Shown here: positions 1 to 11,100 of the stretch, one piece after another
Layout: each line of letters opens with the position of its first letter
Numbering within the stretch: position 1 is the first letter of the stretch
Origin: Argopecten irradians
Lineage: Eukaryota > Mollusca > Bivalvia > Pectinida > Pectinidae
Assembly: GCF_041381155.1 (NCBI RefSeq)
Contig: NC_091135.1
Coordinates: 67,855,067-67,919,066, forward strand
DNA: 64,000 nt
Direction: 5' to 3'
Translations under genes and position numbers: made by a program
Notes under the pieces: generated by a model
Seen by the model: only the letters and a program-made list of their open reading frames with translations
Database searches by the model: none
What the model was told of the DNA's origin: nothing

Positions 1-70
1 AATGAATTTGCTATAGAATAAAAAATGTAAAACTCCAACCATTAATTCAAAACAAAGAACTGGAAATAAA

Positions 71-598
71 TGTCAAGGACACTCATATTTTACCTGTTCA
101 TAGATCGATAGACTGTGTTCCTGTTGTCAGGGACACTCATATTTTACCTGTTGTCAGGGACACTCATATTTTACCTGTTTATAGATCGATAGACTGTGTT
201 CCTGTTGTCAGGGACACTCATATTTTACCTGTTTATAGATCGATAGACTGTGTTCCTGTTGTCAGGGACACTCATATTTTACCTGTTCATAGATCGATAG
301 ACTGTGTTCCTGTTGTCAGGGACACTCATATTTTACCTGTTCATAGATCGATAGACTTACGTTCCTGTTGTCAAGGACACTCATATTTTACCTGTTCATA
401 GATCGATAGACTGTGTTCCTGTTGTCAGGGACACTCATATTTTACCTGTTTATAGATCGATAGACTGTGTTCCTGTTGTCAGGGACACTCATATTTTACC
501 TGTTCATAGATCGATAGACTGTGTTCCTGTTGTCAGGGACACACATATTTTACCTGTTTATAGATCGATAGACTGTGTTCCTGTTGTGCATGAAGAAC
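71..598 (-). repeat. 54-bp tandem array carrying copies of an exon end plus splice donor
   Basis: About ten copies of a 54-bp unit; the donor-like TTTTACCTG (plus strand) recurs near 91, 145, 172, 226, 280, 334, 388, 442, 496 and 550. All steps are 54 bp except one of 27 bp, where half a unit is missing. Read on the minus strand, each full unit is 27 bp of exon sequence ending in GAACAG followed by 27 bp beginning GTAAAA. The rightmost copy is continuous with a real zinc-finger exon (554-666), so the array is a tandem amplification of that exon's 3' end and its 5' splice site. The unit is 18 codons long, but each copy holds an in-frame TGA just after the donor. One copy has a changed sequence that creates GTAAGT (355-360). 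Confidence 0.9.
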
Positions 599-666
599 GA
601 GATCCCAACAGGCAGCAAACTGAGCATCACAATGGGCACAAAATAAGATGGCAGGTTCTGGACTCT
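554..666 (-). CDS. C2H2 zinc-finger exon with repeated 3' end
   Basis: A 113-bp exon with acceptor CCTTTATTTTGCAG at 667 and donor CAG|GTAAAA at 554. Its two leading bases (AG) complete a Glu codon with the G left by the 6436 exon. It then encodes [14 protein letters not shown]2-C-X12-H-X4-H, and SLSIY(K/E)Q, resembling the second finger of BCL11 proteins. The last 27 bases and the donor are the seed of the 54-bp array at 71-598. Confidence 0.82.
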
Positions 667-3600
667 CTGCAAAATAAAGGAAAGGTTTCAAACTCCATGC
701 TTGATGCTTGCATGATCTGTTTTAATCCAATATCACTTTAACAACATTAGTTCAATCTTTTTTTTTCAAATCAGCTTTCGTTTATATCATGTGTCTTTAT
801 CAACACGGTAAGGTTTTTTAACAACGTTAATTGATATGACAATTGCATTTATATCATGTGTCTTTATCAACACGGTAAGGTTTTTTAACAATGTTAATTG
901 ATATGACAATTACATTCATATCATGTGTCTTTATCAACACGTTAAGGTTTTTTAACAACGTTAATTGATATGACAATTGCATTCATATCATGTGTCTTTG
1001 TCAACACGTTAAGGTTTTTTAACAATGTTAATTGATATGACAATTGCATTTATATCATGTGTCTTTATCAACACAGTAAGGTTTTTTAACAACGTTAATT
1101 GATATGACAATTACATTCATATCATGTGTCTTTATCAACACAGTAAGGTTTTTTAACAACGTTAATTGATATGACAATTGCATTCATATCATGTGTCTTT
1201 ATCAAAACAGTAAGGTTTTTTAACAACGTTAATTGATATGACAATTACATTCATATCATGTGTCTTTGTCAACACGTTAAGGTTTTTTAACAACGTTAAT
1301 TGATATGACAATTGCATTCATATCATGTGTCTTTATCAAAACAGTAAGGTTTTTTAACAACGTTAATTGATATGACAATTGCATTCATATCATGTGTCTT
1401 TGTCAACACGTTAAGGTTTTTTAACAACGTTAATTGATATGACAATTGCATTCATATCATGTGTCTTTGTCAACACGTTAAGGTTTTTTAACAATGTTAA
1501 TTGATATGACAATTACATTTATATCATGTGTCTTTATCAAAACAGTAAGGTTTTTTAACAATGCTAATTGATATGACAATTACATTTATATCATGTGTCT
1601 TTATCAACACAGTAAGGTTTTTTAACAACGTTAATTGATATGACAATTACATTCATATCATGTGTCTTTGTCAACACGTTAAGGTTTTTTAACAACGTTA
1701 ATTGATATGACAATTGCATTCATATCATGTGTCTTTGTCAACACGTTAAGGTTTTTTAACAACGTTAATTGATATGACAATTGCATTCATATCATGTGTC
1801 TTTGTCAACACGTTAAGGTTTTTTAACAATGTTAATTGATATGACAATTACATTTATATCATGTGTCTTTATCAAAACAGTAAGGTTTTTTAACAATGCT
1901 AATTGATATGACAATTACATTTATATCATGTGTCTTTATCAACACAGTAAGGTTTTTTAACAACGTTAATTGATATGACAATTACATTCATATCATGTGT
2001 CTTTGACAACACGTTAAGGTTTTTTAACAACGTTAATTGATATGACAATTGCATTCATATCATGTGTCTTTATCAAAACAGTAAGGTTTTTTAACAACGT
2101 TAATTGATATGACAATTGCATTCATATCATGTGTCTTTATCAAAACAGTAAGGTTTTTTAACAACGTTAATTGATATGACAATTGCATTTATATCATGTG
2201 TCTTTATCAACACAGTTAAGGTTTTTTAACAACGTTAATTGATATGACAATTGCATTATATCATGTGTCTTTTCAAAACAGTAAGGTTTTTTAACAATGC
2301 TAATTGATATGACAATTACATTTATATCATGTGTCTTTATCAACACAGTAAGGTTTTTTAACAACGTTAATTGATATGACAATTACATTCATATCATGTG
2401 TCTTTGACAACACGTTAAGGTTTTTTAACAACGTTAATTGATATGACAATTGCATTCATATCATGTGTCTTTATCAAAACAGTAAGGTTTTTTAACAACG
2501 TTAATTGATATGACAATTGCATTTATATCATGTGTCTTTATCAACACAGTAAGGTTTTTTAACAACGTTAATTGATATGACAATTGCATTCATATCATGT
2601 GTCTTTATCAAAACAGTAAGGTTTTTTAACAACGTTAATTGATATGACAATTGCATTTATATCATGTGTCTTTGTCAAACACGTTAAGGTTTTTTAACAA
2701 GTTAATTGATATGACAATTACATTCATATCATGTGTCTTTGTCAACACAGTAAGGTTTTTTAACAACGTTAATTGATATGACAATTGCATTTATATCATG
2801 TGTCTTTATCAAAACAGTAAGGTTTTTTAACAATGTTAATTGATATGACAATTACATTCATATCATGTGTCTTTGTCAACACGTTAAGGTTTTTTAACAA
2901 TGTTAATTGATATGACAATTACATTTATATCATGTGTCTTTGTCAACACGTTAAGGTTTTTTAACAATGTTAATTGATATGACAATTACATTCATATCAT
3001 GTGTCTTTGTCAACACGTTAAGGTTTTTTAACAACGTTAATTGATATGACAATTGCATTTATATCATGTGTCTTTATCAACACGGTAAGGTTTTTTAACA
3101 ACGTTAATTGATATGACAATTACATTTATATCATGTGTCTTTGTCAACACGTTAAGGTTTTTTAACAAGGTTAATTGATATGACAATTACATTCATATCA
3201 TGTGTCTTTATCAACACAGTAAGGTTTTTTTAACAAGGTTAATTGATATGACAATTACATTCATATCATGTGTCTTTATCAACACGTAAGGTTTTTTAAC
3301 AACGTTAATTGATATGACAATTACATTTATCATGTGTCTTTGTCAACACGTTAAGGTTTTTTAACAATGTTAATTGATATGACAATTACATTCATATCAT
3401 GTGTCTTTGTCAACACGTTAAGGTTTTTTAACAATGTTAATTGATATGACAATTACATTCATATCATGTGTCTTTGTCAACACGGTAAGGTTTTTTAACA
3501 ACGTTAATTGATATGACAATTACATTTATATCATGTGTCTTTGTCAACACAGTAAGGTTTTTTAACAATGTTAATTGATATGACAATTGCATTCATATCA

Positions 3601-6600
3601 TGTGTCTTTGTCAACACGTAAGGTTTTTTAACAATGTTAATTGATATGACAATTACATTTATATCATGTGTCTTTGTCAACACGTTAAGGTTTTTTAACA
3701 ACGTTAATTGATATGACAATTACATTCATATCATGTGTCTTTGTCAACACGTTAAGGTTTTTTAACAATGTTAATTGATATGACAATTACATTCATATCA
3801 TGTGTCTTTGTCAACACGTTAAGGTTTTTTAACAATGTTAATTGATATGACAATTGCATTTATATCATGTGTCTTTATCAACACAGTAAGGTTTTTTAAC
3901 AACGTTAATTGATATGACAATTACATTCATATCATGTGTCTTTGTCAACACGTTAAGGTTTTTTAACAATGTTAATTGATATGACAATTGCATTTATATC
4001 ATGTGTCTTTGTCAACACGTTAAGGTTTTTTAACAATGTTAATTGATATGACAATTACATTCATATCATGTGTCTTTGTCAACACGTTAAGGTTTTTTAA
4101 CAAGGTTAATTGATATGACAATTACATTCATATCATGTGTCTTTATCAACACAGTAAGGTTTTTTAACAATGTTAATTGATATGACAATTACATTCATAT
4201 CATGTGTCTTTGTCAACACGTTAAGGTTTTTTAACAAGGTTAATTGATATGACAATTACATTCATATCATGTGTCTTTGTCAACACGTTAAGGTTTTTTA
4301 ACAATGTTAATTGATATGACAATCGCATTTAATTTATATCATGTGTCTTTATCAAAACAGTAAGGTTTTTTAACAATGTTAATTGATATGACAATTACAT
4401 TCATATCATGTGTCTTTGTCAACACGTTAAGGTTTTTTAACAATGTTAATTGATATGACAATTACATTTATATCATGTGTCTTTGTCAACACGTTAAGGT
4501 TTTTTAACAAGGTTAATTGATATGACAATTACATTCATATCATGTGTCTTTGTCAACACGTTAAGGTTTTTTAACAACGTTAATTGATATGACAATTGCA
4601 TTTATATCATGTGTCTTTATCAACACAGTAAGGTTTTTTAACAACGTTAATTGATATGACAATTACATTTATATCATGTGTCTTTGTCAACACGTTAAGG
4701 TTTTTTAACAAGGTTAATTGATATGACAATTACATTCATATCATGTGTCTTTGTCAACACGTTAAGGTTTTTTAACAACGTTAATTGATATGACAATTGC
4801 ATTTATATCATGTGTCTTTATCAAAACAGTAAGGTTTTTTAACAACGTTAATTGATATGACAATTGCATTCATATCATGTGTCTTTGTCAACACGTTAAG
4901 GTTTTTTAACAATGTTAATTAATATGACAATTGCATTCATATCATGTGTCTTTGTCAACACGTTAAGGTTTTTTAACAACGTTAATTGATATGACAATTG
5001 CATTCATATCATGTGTCTTTGTCAACACAGTAAGGTTTTTTAACAACGTTAATTGATATGACAATTGCATTCATATCATGTGTCTTTGTCAACACAGTAA
5101 GGTTTTTTAACAACGTTAATTGATATGACAATCGCATTTATATCATGTGTCTTTATCAAAACAGTAAGGTTTTTTAACAATGTTAATTGATATGACAATT
5201 ACATTCATATCATGTGTCTTTGTCAACACGTTAAGGTTTTTTAACAAGGTTAATTGATATGACAATTGCATTTATATCATGTGTCTTTGTCAACACGGTA
5301 AGGTTTTTTAACAACGTTAATTGATATGACAATTACATTCATATCATGTGTCTTTGTCAACACGTTAAGGTTTTTTAACAAGGTTAATTGATATGACAAT
5401 TGCATTTATATCATGTGTCTTTGTCAACACGGTAAGGTTTTTTAACAAGGTTAATTGATATGACAATTGCATTTATATCATGTGTCTTTGTCAACACAGT
5501 AAGGTTTTTTAACAACGTTAATTGATATGACAATTGCATTTATATCATGTGTCTTTGTCAACACAGTAAGGTTTTTTAACAATGTTAATTGATATGACAA
5601 TTGCATTTATATCATGTGTCTTTGTCAACACGTTAAGGTTTTTTAACAAGGTTAATTGATATGACAATTACATTCATATCATGTGTCTTTGTCAACACGT
5701 TAAGGTTTTTTAACAACGTTAATTGATATGACAATTGCATTTATATCATGTGTCTTTATCAAAACAGTAAGGTTTTTTAACAATGTTAATTGATATGACA
5801 ATTACATTCATATCATGTGTCTTTGTCAACACAGTAAGGTTTTTTAACAACGTTAATTGATATGACAATTGCATTTATATCATGTGTCTTTGTCAACACG
5901 TTAAGGTTTTTTAACAAGGTTAATTGATATGACAATTACATTCATATCATGTGTCTTTGTCAACACGTTAAGGTTTTTTAACAACGTTAATTGATATGAC
6001 AATTGCATTTATATCATGTGTCTTTATCAAAACAGTAAGGTTTTTTAACAACGTTAATTGATATGACAATTGCATTTATATCATGTGTCTTTATCAACAC
6101 AGTAAGGTTTTTTAACAACGTTAATTGATATGACAATTGCATTCATATCATGTGTCTTTGTCAACACGTTAAGGTTTTTTAACAATGTTAATTAATATGA
6201 CAATTGCATTCATATCATGTGTCTTTGTCAACACGTTAAGGTTTTTTAACAACGTTAATTGATATGACAATTGCATTCATATCATGTGTCTTTGTCAACA
6301 CGGTAAGGTTTTTTAACAACGTTAATTGATATGACAATTACATTATAAATCAATGTTACTACAATATTCACATAAATCAAAGTAACGACAATACCACAGC
6401 TGTCCACACAGATTTAGTACCTGGTTTTTACTTACCTGGAGGTGGGGCGTTCTTACATATACATGAAAACCGGAGGCGACATGGTGTCTTCTTGTGTTGG
6501 GCCAGACTGTGGAGACTAGCAAACTGACTTTTACACACACCACAGATCAGAACGTCTTTTCCAACTATAACATACACAAAGGTCACCATTAGTCAAGTCT

Positions 6601-9153
6601 GTACAAATATCACAAGTCCCTCAACTCCTATTTCTTTCAATCTAGCAGCCCATATTTAGGATTCTTACCCATTTCATATCGAAAATATTTTACAAAGTTC
6701 TTTTTGGCATATTTTTGACGCATGATTTACTTTCATTATTCCCAGACACCAAGTCCATGGAAACCTCGTCATTTTGTTTACGGTGAACTCTGCAATATTT
6801 TTGCATCAGACACAGAAAGCCTACTCAGGCAAAAATCTGGTAGCTTTTCGTATATGGTAAAATATATAAAACAACTAAGGCTGCCGTGGTTAACCGGTAT
6901 ATTGGGATATTGCAATGCATCACCAAAAAACATTGTACCACGATACATTCCATCTGTACCGTTTTTTTACGATATTTTTCTTATTATCATAATTTTATTA
7001 ATTTGATATAACAGAGATGAAAATGAAAAAATCTGAAAAAGGCTGAAATTTATGTTTTGGGGGGAAATTATATGGAATTACATGTGCCAGGAACCTGTTT
7101 TCTGAAAGTCAAAAAGGCTGAAATCAGCCAATCGGCTGAACATTTTCAACCCTGATATAACCAAATGTCCTGTCATTAAAACAACAGACCAGCAAGTTGT
7201 ATTTATTTTCCTTTCTGATAGAATATATGCAAATATTTGCAGACACTATCATGTTTAGTTATTGACTTACTAGGTTGCGATCGTCTGTAGCCATGCTTTA
7301 TCTCAAACAGATTCGTAAACAAGAACATCGCACTGGAGCATTTTTGTTGCTCAACAACACAATTAAAAATAATTATAAACATCACATAAGTTATTTTGTT
7401 GTGGTCAAAATATTGCAATACATATCACAATATAGCTGTTGTGTATCACAATATATTGTGGTACACTTCTGCCGTATTCGCCAGCCCTAAAAACAATGAT
7501 CGAGGTGTTCTTCTGATTTTATTTACTGAATTCTGTTTAACCTTTCAACAGGATTCCAAATTTGGTGCAAAACATATACCGGTAATCCTTTTGCATGTTA
7601 TTCTTATTACTTGATAATTGATAAGTTTTAATGTATGCACTGATTCTATAAAGCTACAGGAAACAAATATTGTTATTGTGACATTTATTTCATGAGAAGT
7701 CTCTAAGGATAATATTTTAAAGACATACAAACCCAGTGAAACTGCTGTATTACTTACTAACAACCTTACTAGCGCTGGAGGTGGTGGCATTTGAATTCTT
7801 ATTGAGACCTGTTTTGGCTGCTGTGCCCATATCCCCGGAGGTCAGACTGACCAGCGTCCTCTTGATGCCACCACTGATCTGCGTGTCTGTCCTCATTTTC
7901 TTGGCTGGAGGCCCACCCCCACTCAGACTTCTGCTTACTCCCGTAGTTTTAGCTGTGGTACTGTTTATAAAATCAGATATCTTCAAATCTTTAACAAAAT
8001 ATTTGTAATTATTTTTGGTTTGTTTATTTTTACGTCCTATTAACAGCCAGGGTCATGTAAGGACGTGCCAGGTTTGTTGGTGGAGGAAAGCCGGAGTACC
8101 CGGAGAAAAACCACCGACCAACGGTCAGTACCTGGCAACTGCCCCACATGGGATTCTAACCCGCTTCCCAGAGGTGGAGGGCTTGTGGTAATATGTCGGG
8201 ACATCTTAACCACTCGGCCACCGCGGCCCCAATTAAGAATTAAGAATCACAATACAAATTGTGATTATTCAATAATGTGCATGCAGATTAATTTTTCAAT
8301 TTTTTTTTTTTTCATTTTTTTATGTCATGGAGATGTTTTCTTTCAGCTGTCTTAGCTTTTTAATCCAAGAATAATTTTAAAATCCTCTTTTTCTGACTAA
8401 CTGTACATCAATCAGATGATAGGAAACTTCAAACGGATCAATTCATTGATATAGAAATGTTGAATACCTCTGAAAAGGGGTTGTTGTCTTCTTGACAGCA
8501 CTTGATGTTGCAGTTTGCCTATGTTTTGGCTCAGATGCAATATTTATATCTGGAAGGTGAAAAAAAAACATTTGATTTAATATTCACTTTAAACGGCAAG
8601 TCATTGTAAAGACAGTCTTCATGTACTCAAATATCTTATTCTAGCTCTAACAAAATTAATATTATTCAAAATATAAATGAAATGAAAAATAAATATTGTC
8701 AAAATTACCTAGAGTCTGATTGGCATACATTTTCCCATCTTCATTGATACATGCCCTCCTCGCATCTGCTTGTCTAGCATACTGAATGAAGGCATATCCT
8801 TTATGCATTGATAAACCAGTCACTGCACCGTAACGTTTGAAGATTCCTTCGACTTCTTCCTTTGAAAGAGCTATTGTATTGAGGTTACCCACAAACACCC
8901 TGGCTCCAGCTGTAGAGGGATCGTTTGTTACACTACCCACAGAGGTCTGACCCATAGGGGGCGGCATGGACTGTCGTGGGCCAGGAGGTCCAGCCATGTG
9001 TCCTGGGGGGCCAGGGCGGCCATGTGGAGGTATGTGAGGGGCACGGTGAGGCATGGGGGGACCATGAGGGCCCCCTGGATGTCCCCCAGGGCCATGGGGT
9101 CCAGGGCCCATTGGGTGTGGAGCTCTCATGGGCATTCGCATTCTTGGCATCAT
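554..9153 (-). CDS. RRM (hnRNP C/RALY-type) plus paired zinc-finger protein, 5 coding exons, 3' end outside or at edge of window
   Basis: Proposed minus-strand gene with coding exons 9153-8709, 8549-8468, 7960-7758, 6564-6436 and 666-554. Every junction has GT-AG borders and matching phase, giving 324 continuous codons. The start is the ATGATG at 9153, 27 bp inside an exon with an acceptor at 9180. Residues 1-70 are rich in Gly, Pro and His. An RRM follows at about 84-155 with RNP2 VFVGNL and RNP1 KGYAFIQY, closest in my judgement to hnRNP C/RALY. A basic linker with KKMR (nuclear-signal-like) follows. Then come a CCHC finger (C251, C254, H267, C272) and a C2H2 finger (C296, C299, H312, H317), spaced and worded like the BCL11 pair. 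The role is inferred to be nuclear RNA binding or transcript processing. The last exon ends at a donor that is tandemly repeated; reading through it adds six residues and a stop. Further exons may lie to the left. I believe invertebrate RALY-like predicted proteins can carry this finger pair, but I cannot verify that here. Confidence 0.82.
780..6345. repeat. 67-bp minisatellite, about 83 copies, filling an intron
   Basis: The unit can be phased on ATATCATGTGTCTTT; successive starts at 784, 851 and 918 give 67 bp, and copies run without a break to about 6344. The array lies inside the intron between the two zinc-finger exons (6436 to 666) and makes up most of its 5.77 kb. Each unit holds an inverted repeat TGATATG/CATATCA around a CAATTG-containing loop and a second short one, TTAAC/GTTAA. 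Copies differ at a few fixed positions (GTTAAGG versus AGTAAGG, ACAACG versus ACAATG or ACAAGG). Short open frames here come from the repeat. Confidence 0.95.
6436..6564 (-). CDS. CCHC zinc-finger exon
   Basis: A 129-bp exon with acceptor GTATGTTATAG at 6565 and donor CCAG|GTAAGT at 6436. It encodes [11 protein letters not shown] followed by a C-X2-C-X12-H-X4-C finger and then LRFSCICKN. The same arrangement introduces the N-terminal CCHC finger of BCL11 proteins. Phase matches both neighbours. The overlapping 66-residue frame at 6343-6543 is an out-of-frame shadow. Confidence 0.82.
6885..7491. mobile_element. possible hAT-like non-autonomous relic in intron
   Basis: The right end reads on the minus strand as AGGGCTGGCGAATACGGC followed by repeated CACAATAT/GTGATAT motifs. 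The left end has AAGGCTGCCGTGGTTAACCG followed by GGGATATTGCAATGC. Both resemble the termini of hAT-type non-autonomous elements, which often carry AT-rich ATATCAC-like subterminal motifs. No clear target duplication could be read, and the boundaries are approximate. The 94-codon plus-strand frame at 6722-7006 overlaps it and has no recognisable product. Confidence 0.3.
7758..7960 (-). CDS. linker exon, Ser/Thr/Gly-rich with basic motif
   Basis: A 203-bp exon with acceptor TTTATAAACAG at 7961 and donor GTTA|GTAAGT at 7758, a near-consensus 5' splice site. It encodes a disordered-looking linker with [12 protein letters not shown] and several Ser/Thr runs. An alternative acceptor a few codons upstream (AAAG near 8001) would break the phase, so 7960 is preferred. 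It ends in phase 1; its A joins TT of the zinc-finger exon to give Ile. Confidence 0.7.
8013..8230 (-). mobile_element. tRNA-Leu-derived SINE
   Basis: A minus-strand SINE with a tRNA-like head GGGGCCGCGGTGGCCGAGTG, an A box TGGCCGAGTGG (8210-8220) and a degenerate B box GGTTAGAATCC (8151-8161). The body contains CTCCGGCTTTCCTCCACC and the 3' tail is CTGTTAATAGGACGTAAAAA. I recognise this arrangement from bivalve genomes (possibly a Meta-type SINE, not certain). It sits in the intron between exons 8468 and 7960, in the same orientation as the gene. The 96-codon frame at 8065-8355 on the other strand is a by-product. Confidence 0.85.
8468..8549 (-). CDS. small exon completing the RRM
   Basis: An 82-bp exon with acceptor CACCTTCCAG ending at 8550 and donor CAGAG|GTATTC at 8468. 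It encodes [12 protein letters not shown] followed by a Ser/Thr/Lys-rich stretch ending TTTPFQR. The DINIASEP start completes the C-terminal strand of an hnRNP C/RALY-type RRM. It ends with two bases of a codon, which the next exon (7960) completes with T. Confidence 0.82.
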
Positions 9154-9180
9154 GATGGAAGAATTTTCTTCTGGTACAAT
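8709..9180 (-). CDS. RRM-encoding exon (start exon)
   Basis: This exon has acceptor TGTTGCAG at 9181 and donor CTAG|GTAATT at 8709/8708. It encodes the low-complexity Gly/Pro/His/Met N-terminus and nearly all of the RRM: RNP2 VFVGNL, then KGYAFIQY (RNP1), then the loop EDGKMY typical of hnRNP C/RALY. The open frame runs past the donor into intron sequence; those extra residues should be excluded. It ends in phase 1, and its final G joins the next exon's AT to give Asp of [10 protein letters not shown], the conserved end of this RRM type. The frame also runs upstream through the acceptor, so the first ATG in the exon (9153) is the sensible start. Confidence 0.88.
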
Positions 9181-9658
9181 CTGCAACATTATCAAGTAAG
9201 GCAGGAATTCAGTTAACCTCTCTTATAATTTACTACACATAGAAAATATTTCGAACGTTTAAATGATTCAAATTAACAATTCGCAGCTCTTGATCAATAC
9301 CTGAAATCTAGCAGTCGTACCAATCATCGATCGGTCTACTGCATCTTATAACTTCTACAAATGAAAACGAGCGATGAAAACATCAAAATCTGAAATGGCC
9401 TGGATTCACATTTCTTAATTCATAAAAATATTCACATGTAAGTGACCAAATTTCTGTTATAGGACAAACATATAATTATGATATGGCGAAAACCTAACAT
9501 CTAAAAGACGCTTCAGCATTTACTACATACAAACCAAACAAGAAAAAAAATCAGATAGTCTATCAAAGAAAGGCGACCATGAGACCTGCTGAAATAATAA
9601 ACAAAAATATCAATTGACACTGACGATTTTAGTTCATAATTCGATTTGAATATCTTAC

Positions 9659-9780
9659 CAAACTAAATTAAATATGTAGATATGTGATCTTGTCTGAAAT
9701 TGTTACATATGTTCCGTTATTGCCCCTTTAACGTAAGCACATGTTGGCTTTTGGTACCATTCGCGGTAAAGATGGCGCTA
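9659..9780 (-). promoter_or_regulatory. candidate promoter / noncoding first exon of the RRM-zinc-finger gene
   Basis: A YY1-like element AAGATGGCG (9769-9777; CGCCATCTT on the gene strand) lies about 0.6 kb upstream of the start exon, and a donor-like TTTG|GTAAGA occurs at 9659/9658. YY1-type sites are common at TATA-less start sites. A second possible donor, TTTCAG|GTATTG, lies near 9300. The start exon has an acceptor upstream of its ATG, so at least one noncoding 5' exon is expected in this stretch. The exact exon cannot be chosen from sequence alone. Confidence 0.25.
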
Positions 9781-9997
9781 CACTCGAAATCAATCCTCGA
9801 TCCCAGACGTATCGAAAGTAAATCTATTTTTAGACATGGGAACGAGACGAATTTCCGGTCGATGTTTTCCTTCCATATATATATAGGAATATTGTTTTAT
9901 AAGATTTGACGGAACGATTTTATGTGAATATTACTTGGCAGACCCTATTTACAATGAAAATTTTATACACGGGCTGATACTGAAGTGCATATACGAG

Positions 9998-10313
9998 GTC
10001 GGTGACATAGGGACCTGATAATTGATTCCAGTTACATGGCAGTTACAGGGAGATACGACAAAGGAGCAACCCAGTTCATAAGGATGTGGTCCGACTCTAC
10101 CACTAGGACAAACTCTCTGAAAATATCCCCCCAGCAAACTAAAACATCGATCAGGAAGAACTCATTCTCCGTTAGGATTGCTTCAATATGGAATAACCTA
10201 CCAGACCATGTCGTTACATCTAAGACATTGGACACCTTCAAAAACAGATTGGACAATCACTGGAACGATCAGGAGATCAAATACAATAACTATAAAGAGA
10301 ATATCAGCTAGGA
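9998..10313 (+). mobile_element. 3'-terminal fragment of a non-LTR retrotransposon ORF
   Basis: The open frame at 10036-10311 ends with FSVRIASIWNNLPDHVV then TLDTFKNRLDNHW, the characteristic C-terminal tail of CR1/Jockey-like reverse transcriptase ORFs (a WN.LP..VV motif followed by F+..LD..W). An in-frame stop near 9998 and the lack of polymerase motifs show it is a short relic. No poly(A) or microsatellite tail is obvious downstream. Confidence 0.7.
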
Positions 10314-10319
10314 AGTGAC

Positions 10320-11100
10320 TATAATCATAATATGTAACTAAATAATACTATGAGTCAAGCAAAGAGGATCTATAAGGAGCCTGTGCTGGAAAACATCATT
10401 AGAATCATTAAGAAGAATGTATATCTTTGGATTTATCCTACTTATAGATCATTTTGACGTAAAACCATACCGATACATGTATAAGAGAAGGGAGGGAGGC
10501 TTGTTATGACGAAAAATTGATGGACAGAATTTACCATATATCGTTACCCAAAAACGCAGACATCTCATTGTATGCATGATATTCATAAAATGTTAGTAAC
10601 CGTCATGAATAGTAAAGAAAAAATCCTTATTTCCTATAAAATGTTGTTTATGGAATGGCCAATAATGAAACTCTAAATTGAATAGATTTTAATCGGTGGC
10701 GGTGGGGGTTGACAAGGCATCGTTGTTCCAATTAAGCAATCCACTTTACATCTATTTAGGTTCTTTATTAATAAGAGAAATGTCGTTTTCAGTTGATGTA
10801 ACAATGTGAAAAAAGGTCACCAGAACGTCACACAACTGTGATGTTGTCATTGAAACGGAGCGATGATAAGGATGTGTATTTTAAGCAGAAGGTCAACATT
10901 TTCTCCGACTCAAGAATAAAAAAATAGCCAAGCAGTATTTTTAGCTTCATGCAGCCACATACAAGATATAATATGAAGTAAAAGAACCGTTAGCTTATGA
11001 AGAGTTTTACATCAAGAGTAACAATAGTGTGATAACAAGCAAATATAGGCAATTAAGTATATGGGAAAATAAATTAAAAGAAAAAAAGTTGAAGATGTAA
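10320..11100. other. intergenic, no gene seen
   Basis: AT-rich sequence with no convincing open frame, splice pattern or repeat array. There is a short G-rich patch near 10695 (GGTGGCGGTGGGGGTTG). Confidence 0.5.

Noticed and set aside
780-6345. CRISPR-like array of direct repeats
   Set aside because: There are no distinct spacers: the whole 67-bp unit repeats, and the setting is a eukaryotic intron.
6722-7006. 94-codon frame as an independent gene
   Set aside because: It lies in an intron, antisense to the gene, overlaps a probable transposon relic and has no recognised domain.
8013-8230. Functional tRNA-Leu gene
   Set aside because: Only the head resembles a tRNA; the B box is degenerate and the sequence continues into a SINE body and tail.
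8065-8355. 96-codon plus-strand open frame
   Set aside because: It is the reverse strand of the SINE.
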